Shown: positions 51,303 through 63,851 of the stretch, one piece after another
Layout: every line of letters starts with the position of its first letter
How positions within the stretch are numbered: the first letter of the stretch is position 1
Assembly (NCBI RefSeq): GCF_042666615.1
Contig: NZ_JBHTDD010000016.1
Coordinates: forward strand, 101,939-165,938
Direction of reading: 5' to 3'
DNA: 64,000 bases
Source: KBS50 sp042666615
GTDB taxonomy: Bacteria; Actinomycetota; Actinomycetes; Mycobacteriales; Micromonosporaceae
Made by a program: the position numbers and the translations under genes
The notes under the pieces: model-generated
What the model saw: the letters and a program-made list of their open reading frames with translations, nothing else
What the model was told of the DNA's origin: nothing
Databases searched by the model: none

Positions 51303-52906
51303 CGGTCGCCGACGGGGTCGGCGCCGCGGCCGACGACCTGCTCGCCACCCTGGTGCGGGACCCGTGGGGGCAGGTGTCCCCGTCGGTCTACGAGACGGCC
51401 CGGCTGGTGGCCCTGGCGCCGTGGTTGTCCGGACACGACGAACGGGTGACCTGGTTGTTGGACCGGCAACGACCGGACGGCGGTTGGGGGCCACCGGACG
51501 GATACGGCCTGGTGCCCACCCTCAGCGCCACCGAGGCGCTGCTCGCCGACGCCACCGGACGCGACGCCGGTGGACGCGACGCCGACGGTGCCATCCCGAG
51601 GGGCGAGCGGCTGCGCGCGGCGGAGCGGGGACTGCGGTCACTGACCGAGGCGCCGGTGTGGGCGGTCCCGGACACCCCGGCGGTCGACCTGATCGCCCCG
51701 GCGTTGGCCGCCGCCATTGACCACCGGTCCCGCCACCGGCTCGGTCCGCCGGGCGGGCGGTCGTCCACCGGACCCGTCCGGCTCCCCGCCGGTCTCACCC
51801 GGGTCCGGCTCGACGCGCTGCACCGGCTCCGCGCCGCGGGCCAGTCGCTGCCGAGGAAGCTGCGCCACGCCCTGGAGGTGCTGGGGGAGGGTGCCCGGCG
51901 GCTGACCGGCATCCGCCCCGAGGGTCCGGGCGTGGTCGGCGCGTCGCCGGCCGCCACCGTCGCCTGGCTGGGCCAACCCCGTCCCGCGGACGAGACCGTG
52001 GTGCGCTACCTCGACCAGGTTGTCCACCGGCACCTCCACCTCGCCCCGTGCACCGTGCCCATCACCGTCTTCGAACGCGCCTGGGTGCTCGCCGGACTGT
52101 CCCGGGCCGGCGTGCCGGTCGCCGTACCAGACGTGCTGCCGCGCGGTCTGGTGGCGGCCCTCGGCCCGTCCGGCGCCGCCACCGGGCCGGGGCTGCCCAC
52201 CGACGCCGACACCACCGCCGTCGTGCTGTACGCCCTGGCCCGGCTGGGCCGCCCGGTCCCGCCCGACAGCCTGTGGGCTTACGACCTGGGCCGGCACTTC
52301 TGCACCTGGCCCGGCGAGGACGGCACCTCGGTGAGTACGAACGCCCACGTCCTCGAGGCGTTCGGCTGGCATCACCGGCACGGTGCGAAACCGGGGTCCC
52401 GGTACCGCCCGGTGATCGAACGGCTGACCGGTTGGCTGACCGACCAGCAACTGGCCGAGGGTTGCTGGGTCGATCGCTGGCACGCATCACCGTTCTACGC
52501 GACGAGCTGCGCGGCCCTTGCCCTCGCCGACTTCGGCGAGACGGCGGCGGCGCGGCTCGCGGTGCGGCGGGCCGTCGACTGGGTGCTGGCCACCGAACGG
52601 CCCGGCGGCGGCTGGGGACACACCGGACGGACCGTGGAGGAGACCGGGTACGCCATGCAGATCCTGCTCACCGCGATGCCGACGGCGGGGACGGTGCCGG
52701 CGGAGGTGGTGCGGCGTGGCCTCGCCTCGCTGGCGCGGCACGACGGCGGGGCCGACGAGCCACACTTGTGGCACGACAAGGATCTGTACCGTCCAGACGC
52801 GATTATCCGATCGTCCACACTGGCCGCACAGCATCGGGCACGAGCATGGTTGACGGAGGCGGACCGGGCCGGAGCCGGCCGTGGAGGCGGTTCGCCAATG
52901 GCATGA
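51299..52906 (+). CDS. Class II terpene cyclase (DxDTT type)
   Basis: 535-residue protein with the beta/gamma alpha-barrel pattern of squalene-hopene-like and labdane-type cyclases. The protonation motif is DADTT (302-306), a variant of DxDD seen in some class II diphosphate cyclases. QW-like motifs are visible (RQRPDGGWG near 57; ERPGGGWGH near the C-terminus). It lacks the length of triterpene cyclases (about 630), consistent with a prenyl-diphosphate cyclase. The ATG overlaps the class I gene stop. It probably cyclises GGPP or FPP; no prenyl synthase is nearby. Confidence 0.85.
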   Translation: MTVADGVGAAADDLLATLVRDPWGQVSPSVYETARLVALAPWLSGHDERVTWLLDRQRPDGGWGPPDGYGLVPTLSATEALLADATGRDAGGRDADGAIPRGERLRAAERGLRSLTEAPVWAVPDTPAVDLIAPALAAAIDHRSRHRLGPPGGRSSTGPVRLPAGLTRVRLDALHRLRAAGQSLPRKLRHALEVLGEGARRLTGIRPEGPGVVGASPAATVAWLGQPRPADETVVRYLDQVVHRHLHLAPCTVPITVFERAWVLAGLSRAGVPVAVPDVLPRGLVAALGPSGAATGPGLPTDADTTAVVLYALARLGRPVPPDSLWAYDLGRHFCTWPGEDGTSVSTNAHVLEAFGWHHRHGAKPGSRYRPVIERLTGWLTDQQLAEGCWVDRWHASPFYATSCAALALADFGETAAARLAVRRAVDWVLATERPGGGWGHTGRTVEETGYAMQILLTAMPTAGTVPAEVVRRGLASLARHDGGADEPHLWHDKDLYRPDAIIRSSTLAAQHRARAWLTEADRAGAGRGGGSPMA

Positions 52907-52916
52907 TCAGGGACGC

Positions 52917-52946
52917 TTGAGCGGCGATGGCCGACACTGCTAGCGT
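52917..52946 (+). promoter_or_regulatory. Candidate promoter of the cvn operon
   Basis: TTGAGC (52917-52922), an 18-bp spacer and TAGCGT (52941-52946). It starts about 10 bp after the terpene cyclase stop, so the conservon is probably transcribed separately. Confidence 0.5.
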
Positions 52947-53018
52947 GCGCCGGGGCCGATGCGCTCAGCGCCGCCTCCGATGACTCTTCCAACCGAAGAC
53001 CCGACCCAGGACGGTGTG

Positions 53019-55838
53019 ATGGGTTCCCGCAGTTCCCACCTGCGTACCAAGATTGTCGCCCTGCTGGCGTCGCTCGTGGCGCTGTGGGCGTTCGCGGCCT
53101 GGGTCACCCTGCGCGAGGGCCTCAACCTGCTGTGGGTGCAGACGCTCGACGTCGCGGTCGCCGAACCGAGTGAACCGCTGCTGTCGGAGTTGCAGATCGA
53201 GCGCCGGCTGTCGGTGGTCCAACTAGGCCGGCCCAACGACCAGCAGCAGGCCGCGCTGGACGCGAAGCGGCAGCGCACCATCCAGCTCGCCGACGGGTTC
53301 AAGGAGTCGGCGCGCAGCTGGCGGGCGGATCTGGCGGCTGACGCCGAGTTGACCTCGCGGGTGGACGACGCCATCGGCAAGCTCGACCGGCTGGCGGAGA
53401 CCCGGACGGCGGTGGACAACCGGTCCGTCGACCGGGCCACCGCCGCGCAGGCGTTCACCGACGTGATCGCCGCGCTCTTCGAGGTGTACGAAGAGATGGG
53501 CGGCCTGGACGACGAGGACATCGCGGAGAACGCCGTCGCCCTCATCCAGTTGCAGCGGGTGCGGGAACTGGCCTCCCAGGAGGACGCCCTCGTCGCCGGC
53601 GTGATCGCGGCGGGATCGATCACCGACGACGAGTACGCCAGGTTCACGGGTCTCGTCGGAGCGCAACGGTTCCTGGCCGAGGACGCGGCGGCGGCCCTTC
53701 CCCGCGGGGACCGGGCCGGCTACCAGCAGATGGTCGCGGGGCCTTCGTTCAGTCAGTTCCGCGAGATCGAGGACCGGATCATCCAGCGTGCGCGGCCCGG
53801 GTCGGCCGTTCCGGTCAGCGCCATCGACTGGCGCAATGCCGCCGAGGGGGCCATGGCCGACCTGCAACGGGTGATCCTCGCCGGCGGCGACTCGCTGGTG
53901 AAGCGGGCCACTCCGGTCGGCGTGGGGGTCGTGCTGCGGTTGGTGCTCGCCGCCGGTCTGGGCCTGCTGGCGGTCGTCACCTCCATCATCGTCTCGATCA
54001 CCACGGCCCGCGCCCTGGTACGACAACTGGAACGGCTCCGGGAGGCGGCCCGCAATTTGGCCGAGGAACGACTGCCGACGGTGGTGACCCGGCTCGGCCG
54101 GGGGGAACAGGTGGACGTGGCCACCGAGGCACCCAAGTTGGAGTTCGGTTCGGACGAGATCGGCCAGGTCGGTCAGGCGTTCAACGCCGTCCAGGAAACC
54201 GCCATCCGGACCGCCGTAGAGCAGGCCGAGCTGCGGCGCAGCGTCCGGGACGTCTTCCTCAGCCTGGCCCGACGGACGCAGGCCCTGGTGCACCGCCAAC
54301 TCTCCCTGCTCGACGCGATGGAGCGGCGGGAGAACGACGCGGAGGAGTTGGAGGACCTGTTCCGGGTCGACCACCTGGCCACCCGGATGCGGCGCAACGC
54401 CGAGAACCTCATCGTGCTCTCCGGCTCGACCCCGGGCCGGGCCTGGCGGCGCAACGTACCCATGATCGACGTGGTGCGGGGCGCGGTGGCCGAGGTGGAG
54501 GACTACACGCGGGTGACGGTGCTGCCGCTGGGACCGGTAGCCCTCGCCGGCCGTGCCGTCGGCGACGTGATCCACCTGCTTGCCGAGTTGGTGGAGAACG
54601 CGTTGTCCTTCTCGCCTCCGCACACCTCGGTGGAGGTGCGCGGCCAGGTCGTCGGCAACGGGTATGTCATCGAGATCGAGGACCGCGGTCTGGGCATGGG
54701 GGAGCAGGAGTTGGTCGAGGCCAACGCCCGGATCGTCGACCGATCCGACTTCAACCTGGCGAACGCGAGCCGGCTGGGATTGTTCGTGGTGAGCCGGTTG
54801 ACCGAGCGGCACAACATCCGGGTCCAGCTCAAGGAGTCCCCGTACGGTGGCACGACCGCGGTCGTGCTCATCCCGCAGGTCCTGGTGACCGACGTCGCCG
54901 CACCCGACGAGCCGGAGGTCGACGGGTCGACGAGCGACGCCGGCGCGGTGGCACCGGCCCGGACCGGCCAGCCCGGCACCAACCATGGCGCGCTGGCCGT
55001 CGCCGAACGGACCCAGGTCGCTCCCGAGGCGCCGGCGGAAACGGCGACCGCGCCGGCCGAGCCGCGGCCGGGGAGCGCCGAGGCGACGGCTCGGGCGATC
55101 AGCGCGCCGACCGCGGAACTGCCGCTTCAGCCGGGCGCCGTCCGACTCCCCGTACGGTCCGATGTGGCGGAGCCGATCGGCCATGTTGACCCGGCGGAGC
55201 CGGACGGACAGCCGGGCGCCCCGCACGTACCGGAGGCGGCACCCCTGCCAACCCGCCGTCGACGTTCCCCGCTGTCCGGCAGTGCCGGCGGGTCGGAGCT
55301 GTCCGGCAGTGCCGGCGGGTCGGAGCTGTCCGGCGGTGCCGGCGGGTCGGACGGCGACGGCCCGGACGCCCCGGACCTGCGGGCGTCCACCACAACGGAC
55401 GGTGGCGCCGACCGTACCTCAGCCGGCCTGCCGGTCCGGGTCCGTCAGGCCAACCTGGCCGCGCCGCTGCGGAACCCCGCTCCGGCCGAGCCGGCGCCCG
55501 CCGAGCTCGCCGCTCGTCCGCCCGAGGAGGTCCGGCAACGGATGAGCTCGTACCAGACGGGGACCCGGCGCGGGCGGACGGCGGCCGCCGAACTGCTCGC
55601 AGTCGAGGGCGAGGAAGCCGTCCGTGCGGCCGATGCCGACACCGGCGCTGTGGACACCGACGGTCCGGCCGTCAACGGCGACGGAACCGCCGACGGTGTC
55701 CCAAGCGACGGTCCGGGCGCCGACGGCGCCACCCCATCCGAATCGACCGGCACCGGGACCGGTGCCGGACCGGTGGCCGGCCCGCGCCCCGCGACGGCCG
55801 CCGACGAATCCTCCAGCGACGACCGCGACATCCGCTAG
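53019..55838 (+). CDS. cvnA: Conservon sensor-like histidine kinase CvnA
   Basis: 939-residue membrane protein: N-terminal membrane helix (about 11-31), a long extracytoplasmic helical (nitrate-sensor-like) region, a second membrane helix (about 305-330), a HAMP-like linker and an ATPase domain with LAELVENALSFSPPH (N-box) and EIEDRGLGMG (G-box). The tail (about 630-939) is Pro/Ala-rich and disordered, with three repeated SGSAGGSEL units. It heads a cvnABCD set, the actinobacterial signalling unit that also includes roadblock, DUF742 and GTPase partners. The ATG at 53019 has AGGA upstream; ATG 52959 is an alternative. Confidence 0.92.
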   Translation: MGSRSSHLRTKIVALLASLVALWAFAAWVTLREGLNLLWVQTLDVAVAEPSEPLLSELQIERRLSVVQLGRPNDQQQAALDAKRQRTIQLADGFKESARSWRADLAADAELTSRVDDAIGKLDRLAETRTAVDNRSVDRATAAQAFTDVIAALFEVYEEMGGLDDEDIAENAVALIQLQRVRELASQEDALVAGVIAAGSITDDEYARFTGLVGAQRFLAEDAAAALPRGDRAGYQQMVAGPSFSQFREIEDRIIQRARPGSAVPVSAIDWRNAAEGAMADLQRVILAGGDSLVKRATPVGVGVVLRLVLAAGLGLLAVVTSIIVSITTARALVRQLERLREAARNLAEERLPTVVTRLGRGEQVDVATEAPKLEFGSDEIGQVGQAFNAVQETAIRTAVEQAELRRSVRDVFLSLARRTQALVHRQLSLLDAMERRENDAEELEDLFRVDHLATRMRRNAENLIVLSGSTPGRAWRRNVPMIDVVRGAVAEVEDYTRVTVLPLGPVALAGRAVGDVIHLLAELVENALSFSPPHTSVEVRGQVVGNGYVIEIEDRGLGMGEQELVEANARIVDRSDFNLANASRLGLFVVSRLTERHNIRVQLKESPYGGTTAVVLIPQVLVTDVAAPDEPEVDGSTSDAGAVAPARTGQPGTNHGALAVAERTQVAPEAPAETATAPAEPRPGSAEATARAISAPTAELPLQPGAVRLPVRSDVAEPIGHVDPAEPDGQPGAPHVPEAAPLPTRRRRSPLSGSAGGSELSGSAGGSELSGGAGGSDGDGPDAPDLRASTTTDGGADRTSAGLPVRVRQANLAAPLRNPAPAEPAPAELAARPPEEVRQRMSSYQTGTRRGRTAAAELLAVEGEEAVRAADADTGAVDTDGPAVNGDGTADGVPSDGPGADGATPSESTGTGTGAGPVAGPRPATAADESSSDDRDIR
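55268..55348. repeat. 27-bp in-frame tandem repeat in cvnA
   Basis: Three copies of a 27-bp unit with CTGTCCGGCAGTGCCGGCGG encode three SGSAGGSEL-type nonapeptides in the disordered tail. The copies differ at very few positions, so the expansion is recent. Confidence 0.75.
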
Positions 55839-55852
55839 AAAGAGGACAACGA

Positions 55853-56272
55853 GTGGTGCAGCAGACGGCTTCGAACGTCGATCTGGCCTGGTTGCTTGAT
55901 GACCTGGTCGGTCGGGTGAAGCAGGCGGACCATGCCATCGCCCTCTCCACCGACGGCCTGTTGCTGGCGTCCTCCCGCGGCCTCGGGCGAGACGACGGCG
56001 AGCACCTGTCGGCCATGGCGGCGGGCATCCAGAGTCTGGCCCGGGGCGCCGGCAAGCGCTTCGGCGGCGGGCAGGTGCAGCAGACCATCATCGAGATGGA
56101 GCAATCGTTCCTGTTCGTCACCGCCGCCGGACCGAACGCGTGCCTCGCGGTGCTGGCGTCGGAGGACGCCGACGTCGGGTTGGTCGCCTACGAGATGGCG
56201 ATGCTGGTGACCCGGGTCGGGAAGTTCCTCACCTCACCGAGCCGGGTGTCGGATCTGCCCGGCGAGAGGTGA
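55853..56272 (+). CDS. cvnB: Roadblock/LC7 domain protein CvnB
   Basis: 139-residue roadblock/LC7-fold protein, the second conservon gene, reading NVDLAWLLDDLVGRV near the N-terminus and ALSTDGLLLASSRGLGRDDG. By conservon precedent it binds the GTPase CvnD as part of a heterotrimeric-G-protein-like switch. GTG start, 14 nt after cvnA with AGAGGA upstream. Confidence 0.94.
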   Translation: MVQQTASNVDLAWLLDDLVGRVKQADHAIALSTDGLLLASSRGLGRDDGEHLSAMAAGIQSLARGAGKRFGGGQVQQTIIEMEQSFLFVTAAGPNACLAVLASEDADVGLVAYEMAMLVTRVGKFLTSPSRVSDLPGER

Positions 56273-56275
56273 GCC

Positions 56276-56659
56276 ATGGCCGAGCCGGGCGACCCCATGG
56301 ACCAGTGGGTTGACGAGCAGGCCGGACCGGTCGTCCGGCCGTACGCGGTGACCCGTGGCCGGGCGCGACCGGCGGCGGGTTCCTTCGACATGATCACGCT
56401 GGTGGTCGCGAGGCAGGCGGTCCCGCCGCCGGATGTCGGGTTGGGACCGGAGCATCTCGGCATCGTCGGCCTGTGTCAGCGGCCGTTGTCGGTGGCCGAG
56501 ATCGCCGCCCACCTCAACCTGCCCCTCGGCACCATCCGGGTGCTGCTCGGCGACCTGGTCGAGCGGGACCTGATCCAGGTACGCGAACCGCGCGCGTCCG
56601 GCGCGCTTCCTGACGACAGCATCTTCGAGGCGGTGATCAATGGACTCCGTGCGCTCTGA
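56276..56659 (+). CDS. cvnC: DUF742 protein CvnC
   Basis: 127-residue DUF742 protein, third conservon gene, with VVRPYAVTRGR, FDMITLVVA and a winged-helix-like C-terminus (LSVAEIAAHLNLPLGTIRVLLGD). Function in other conservons is to bridge or regulate the GTPase switch. It overlaps cvnD by 20 bp, showing strong coupling. Confidence 0.93.
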   Translation: MAEPGDPMDQWVDEQAGPVVRPYAVTRGRARPAAGSFDMITLVVARQAVPPPDVGLGPEHLGIVGLCQRPLSVAEIAAHLNLPLGTIRVLLGDLVERDLIQVREPRASGALPDDSIFEAVINGLRAL

Positions 56660-57236
56660 CCGCCGGCCCGGCAACGGGCTGCCCACCGCGATCAAGGTGC
56701 TGATCGCGGGCGGGTTCGGCGTCGGTAAGACCACAATGGTCGGCACGGTGAGCGAGACGCCGCCGCTGCGCACCGAGGAGGTGCTGACCGAGACCGGCAT
56801 CGGTATCGACGACCTGTCCGGGGTCGAGGAGAAGGCCACCACCACGGTGGCGATGGACTTCGGCCGGATCACCATCAGCGACGACCTGGTCCTGTACCTG
56901 TTCGGTACGCCGGGCCAGGACCGGTTCTGGTTCGTCTGGGACGAACTGGCGATCGGAGCACTCGGCGCCGTCGTGCTCGCTGACACCCGCAGGCTGGCGG
57001 ACTGTTTCCCGTCGGTCGACTACTTCGAGGGCCGTGGTACGCCGTTCATCGTCGCGGTGAACTCCTTCGAGGGGAGTCAGCAGTACGGCCTCGACGAGGT
57101 GCGTCAGGCGCTGAACCTCGACTCGGACGTGCCGGTGGTGATCTGCGACGCGCGGGAGCGGGCGTCGGCCAAGGAAGTGATGATCACCCTGCTGGAGCAC
57201 GCCATGAAGGTGCGGGACGCCCGCTCGGTCGGCTGA
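56640..57236 (+). CDS. cvnD: Conservon GTP-binding protein CvnD
   Basis: 198-residue small GTPase with P-loop GGFGVGKTT, the switch II-like YLFGTPGQDRFW and the base-recognition region VAVNSFEG in place of NKxD. It is the fourth conservon gene. The cvnC stop lies inside it, with a 20-bp overlap. Downstream a strong terminator hairpin ends the operon. Confidence 0.95.
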   Translation: MDSVRSDRRPGNGLPTAIKVLIAGGFGVGKTTMVGTVSETPPLRTEEVLTETGIGIDDLSGVEEKATTTVAMDFGRITISDDLVLYLFGTPGQDRFWFVWDELAIGALGAVVLADTRRLADCFPSVDYFEGRGTPFIVAVNSFEGSQQYGLDEVRQALNLDSDVPVVICDARERASAKEVMITLLEHAMKVRDARSVG

Positions 57237-57245
57237 TCCGCGAGA

Positions 57246-57290
57246 AAGGCCCCTGGTCGACGCGAAGCGCTCGCGTCCACCAGGGGCCTT
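57246..57290. terminator. Terminator hairpin between cvnD and acn
   Basis: AAGGCCCCTGGT (57246-57257) pairs perfectly with ACCAGGGGCCTT (57279-57290); the loop is about 21 nt. Symmetric position between convergent genes suits bidirectional use. Confidence 0.8.
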
Positions 57291-57300
57291 GCCGTTGCCG

Positions 57301-60138
<2,838 letters not shown>

Positions 60139-60247
60139 GTCGCACTCCTTCACGCTGTGTTCCGCCGGCCGGGGACCCCCGGCGTGGTTTGCCGGGACCC
60201 TGAGCAGTCTCTCGTATCTGTTACCTCGGTGACGGCCTGAGGTAACC

Positions 60248-60290
60248 CTCACCAGGCACGTCCACAGACCTCACCGGGCACGTCCACAAA
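60248..60290. repeat. Direct repeat in the acn leader
   Basis: CACC(A/G)GGCACGTCCACA occurs twice, about 27 bp apart, between the acn start and its predicted promoter. Confidence 0.6.
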
Positions 60291-60310
60291 ACCGTACGTC
60301 CGTCTTGCTA
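60288..60310. promoter_or_regulatory. AcnR operator (acn site)
   Basis: CCGTACGTCCGTCTTGCTA matches the acnR palindrome region at 17 of 19 positions and overlaps the -10 and spacer of the predicted acn promoter. Repressor binding here would block acn transcription. It also lies about 45 bp upstream of the VOC gene start. Confidence 0.7.
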
Positions 60311-60319
60311 TTCCCGCAA
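60291..60319 (-). promoter_or_regulatory. Predicted acn promoter
   Basis: On the minus strand TTGCGG (60314-60319), a 17-bp spacer and TACGGT (60291-60296). The same TTGCGG-17 arrangement is found in the suf promoter. The operator overlaps spacer and -10. The resulting leader to the GTG is about 145 nt. Confidence 0.65.
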
Positions 60320-60354
60320 CCCCGTGCCACGCTGTCCGGCGAGGAGGTCCCTTC

Positions 60355-60741
60355 ATGATCCACCACGTTCAGATCGCCTGCCCGCGCGGCTCCGAGGAGG
60401 CGTCGCGGGCGTACTACGTCGACGTGCTCGGCCTGGTCGAGAAGCCCAAGCCGGCCGCCCTGACGTCGCGCGGCGGATGCTGGTTCGAATCGCCCGACCG
60501 GCCCGAGGGGCCCGCCGGCTGGGGCGGGATCGAGTTGCACCTGGGCGTCGAAGACGGCTTCCGGCCGGCCCGCAAGGCGCACCCGGGACTGCTCTGGCCC
60601 GATCTCGACGCGCTCGCCGAGCGGCTCGTCGCGGCCGGCTACCCGGTGCACTGGGGCAACGACGAACTCCCCGGAATGCGGCGGTTCCACACTGAGGACC
60701 CGCACGGCAACCGCCTGGAGTTCCTCGCCCCCACCCCCTGA
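60355..60741 (+). CDS. VOC/glyoxalase-superfamily protein
   Basis: 128-residue vicinal-oxygen-chelate protein with IHHVQIACPRGSEEASRAYY, the metal-site segment ELHLGVEDGF and the C-terminal RFHTEDPHGNRLEFL. Fits metal-dependent dioxygenase/glyoxalase relatives; the substrate is unknown. The ATG has GAGGAGG 8 nt upstream. It is divergent from acn, so its promoter may overlap the AcnR site region. Confidence 0.9.
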   Translation: MIHHVQIACPRGSEEASRAYYVDVLGLVEKPKPAALTSRGGCWFESPDRPEGPAGWGGIELHLGVEDGFRPARKAHPGLLWPDLDALAERLVAAGYPVHWGNDELPGMRRFHTEDPHGNRLEFLAPTP

Positions 60742-60759
60742 CCCGCCGCCATCCCCCTT

Positions 60760-60841
60760 GCGCGTTGATCTTGCACATTCGGTACCGACACGACGGCACC
60801 AAAGACGCGTAAGGCCAGCCCAAAGTGCAAGATCGACGCGC
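60760..60841. repeat. 20-bp inverted repeat, dispersed-element copy
   Basis: Arms 60760-60779 and 60822-60841 (GCGCGT.GATCTTGCAC.TT and complement) match over 20 positions with two mismatches, loop 42 nt. The core GATCTTGCAC is shared with the repeat at 18396-18470. Confidence 0.7.
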
Positions 60842-60897
60842 TGGGGGCGGGCTCAGGTCGGCACGCGGTGGGTGGCGGGTGGGGAGGGCGCCGGTGT

Positions 60898-60903
60898 TAA
60901 AGT
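60898..60903 (+). promoter_or_regulatory. Putative -10 box of the gene at 60911
   Basis: TAAAGT ends 7 nt before a GTG at 60911; no Shine-Dalgarno sequence. Confidence 0.45.
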
Positions 60904-60910
60904 GCCGGCC

Positions 60911-61495
60911 GTGCCTGCCGCAGACGTGCATCTCGCCGCCCAGCCCCGACTCGACACGGTGGTCGCCGACTTCGCCACCGATGCCCGCCGGGTGCGCACC
61001 GACTACGCCGGCTTCGCCTGGATCGGCGACGAGCCGGACCCGGACACCGGCCTCATGGGTTCGACCTACCAGCGCCGGCAGGTGGACAGCCGGCTCTTCC
61101 TGCCGGACACCCACTGGTACGACGTGGACGCGCTGGACGGCGTCGAGGTGCAACTGACCGCCGGCCTGGTGCAGATCCCGGGGACCGCGCAGGGGACCCA
61201 GGGTCTGGTGGGCAGCCTGGCCGAGCCGGTGGTGGAGTTCTACGAACATCCCGAGGGAGAGACCGGGGTGGGCCTGTGCCTCTGGCTGCACGGCGACATC
61301 TGGTCGAACGTCGGGCTCAGCTACCGGGTGACGGTGCTCTGCGCGCCGGAGGCGATAAGCCGGACCGGCGCCGACGAGGACGGCGCCGGCGTAGATCTGG
61401 TGCAGCCGCCGGTGGGTATCGGCGCCCCTGGCGACGGTGGCGGCCCTGGCGACGGTGGCGGCCCGGGCGGCGACGGCGGCGGCTCGGGAGGTTGA
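60911..61495 (+). CDS. Hypothetical protein with Gly-rich C-terminus
   Basis: 194 residues from GTG 60911; GTG 60902 in frame is an alternative. The protein has a conserved-looking beta-rich body (TYQRRQVDSRLFLPDTHWYDVDALDGVEVQL, described here in two pieces: residues about 45-75) and ends in a low-complexity APGDGGGPGDGGGPGGDG tail. No signal peptide or membrane helix. I do not recognise the family. Confidence 0.65.
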   Translation: MPAADVHLAAQPRLDTVVADFATDARRVRTDYAGFAWIGDEPDPDTGLMGSTYQRRQVDSRLFLPDTHWYDVDALDGVEVQLTAGLVQIPGTAQGTQGLVGSLAEPVVEFYEHPEGETGVGLCLWLHGDIWSNVGLSYRVTVLCAPEAISRTGADEDGAGVDLVQPPVGIGAPGDGGGPGDGGGPGGDGGGSGG

Positions 61496-61503
61496 CGCCG
61501 GGC

Positions 61504-61532
61504 CGGGAGCCGGGCCGGAAGCCCGGCTCCCG
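61504..61532. terminator. Bidirectional terminator hairpin
   Basis: Perfect 12-bp arms CGGGAGCCGGGC and complement with a 5-nt loop, 8 bp after the stop of the hypothetical gene and 14 bp before the end of the subtilisin gene (convergent). Confidence 0.8.
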
Positions 61533-61546
61533 GGTGACGCCGAGCG

Positions 61547-62740
<1,194 letters not shown>

Positions 62741-62885
62741 CGCGACTCCACCTCTTCGAGCCGGTGCCCGCCCGGGGGTGAGGGCTGGAGGTTTGCGCCG
62801 GCCCGTGTTGCGGAGATGCTAACGACCATCCTCACTAGATCGATATAACTAAATTTTCAAATAGACCACGAGCGCTTGTACCCGG

Positions 62886-63746
62886 TCAGACGCCGAGCTG
62901 TTCGGCGGCGGCCCGGACGGTCTGCTCCAGCAGCACGGCGATGGTCATCGGCCCCACCCCGCCGGGCACGGGGGTGAGCAGGTCGGCGACGGTCGCGGCG
63001 GTCGCCGCGTGCACGTCGCCCACCCCGCCCGGGTGATAGCCGGCGTCGACCACCACCGCCCCGGGCCGGAGCCAGTCGCCCCGGACGAACTCCGGCCGGC
63101 CCACCGCCGCGACCACGATGTCCGCATCGGCGACGAGCGCCGGCAGGTCCGCCGTGCGCGAGTGGCAGTACGTCACGGTCGCGTCCCGGGCGAGCAACAG
63201 CATGCCGACCGGCCGTCCGAGGATCGGGCTGCGGCCGAGCACCACCGCCCGCCGGCCGCGCAGCGGCACCTCGTAGGCGTCCAGCAGTCGGAGGATGCCG
63301 CCCGGCGTGCACGAGACGAAACCCGGCCGGTCGAACGCCATCGCACCGAACGAGTGCGTGGTGACCCCGTCGACGTCCTTGTGCGGTGCGATGGCCTCGA
63401 ACGCGGCGCGCTCGTCGACGTGCCGGGGGACCGGGTGCTGGAGCAAAATACCGTGCACCTCGGGGTCCGCGGACAGCTCGGCGATCCGCGTGACCAGGGC
63501 AGCCGTGTCGATCTCTGCCGGCAGCGGGACGTGCCGGGAGTCGATGCCGGCAGCCGCGCATCGGTTGCGCTTCATCCGCACGTACGTCACGGAGGCCGGA
63601 TCCTCGCCGACCAGGACGGTCGCCAGGCACGGCCGGACACCGGTCCGTCTGGCGATCTCGGCGGCCCGGGCGGCGGTCCCGTCGAGGATGTCGCGGGCGA
63701 GGTCGGTGCCGGACATCGGACGGGCGCTGGGCGATGTGGTGGACAT
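62886..63746 (-). CDS. folD: Methylenetetrahydrofolate dehydrogenase/methenyltetrahydrofolate cyclohydrolase FolD
   Basis: Bifunctional one-carbon enzyme converting methylene-THF to formyl-THF. The 286-residue protein has YVRMKRNRCAAAGI (with the catalytic Lys region), HGILLQHPVP, HKDVDGV and VVLGRSPILGRPVGMLL. Normal length. The ATG at 63746 has GGGAGGG upstream and lies below a ZTP riboswitch, which would turn expression on when purine/folate intermediates accumulate. Confidence 0.97.
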   Translation of the reverse strand: MSTTSPSARPMSGTDLARDILDGTAARAAEIARRTGVRPCLATVLVGEDPASVTYVRMKRNRCAAAGIDSRHVPLPAEIDTAALVTRIAELSADPEVHGILLQHPVPRHVDERAAFEAIAPHKDVDGVTTHSFGAMAFDRPGFVSCTPGGILRLLDAYEVPLRGRRAVVLGRSPILGRPVGMLLLARDATVTYCHSRTADLPALVADADIVVAAVGRPEFVRGDWLRPGAVVVDAGYHPGGVGDVHAATAATVADLLTPVPGGVGPMTIAVLLEQTVRAAAEQLGV

Positions 63747-63773
63747 GACGGCGCCCTCCCGGGGTGCGGTGCG

Positions 63774-63850
63774 GATCGCCCAGGCGCGCGGCTCACAAGG
63801 TGGCCGCTCCCCGGTGGTGCCCCACCCCAGCGCCAGTCACGGCCGGACGC
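63774..63850 (-). ncRNA. ZTP/ZMP riboswitch (pfl motif)
   Basis: On the minus strand the leader of folD contains the conserved blocks of the pfl motif in order: GTGACTGGCG (63831-63840), CCACCGGGGAGCG (63805-63817) and GCGCGCCTGGGC (about 63778-63789). The last block has the pseudoknot-forming GCCTGGGC. ZTP riboswitches upstream of folD are established. The TAGGAT box at 63852-63857 would start the RNA just before the aptamer. Confidence 0.9.
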
Positions 63851-63851
63851 C

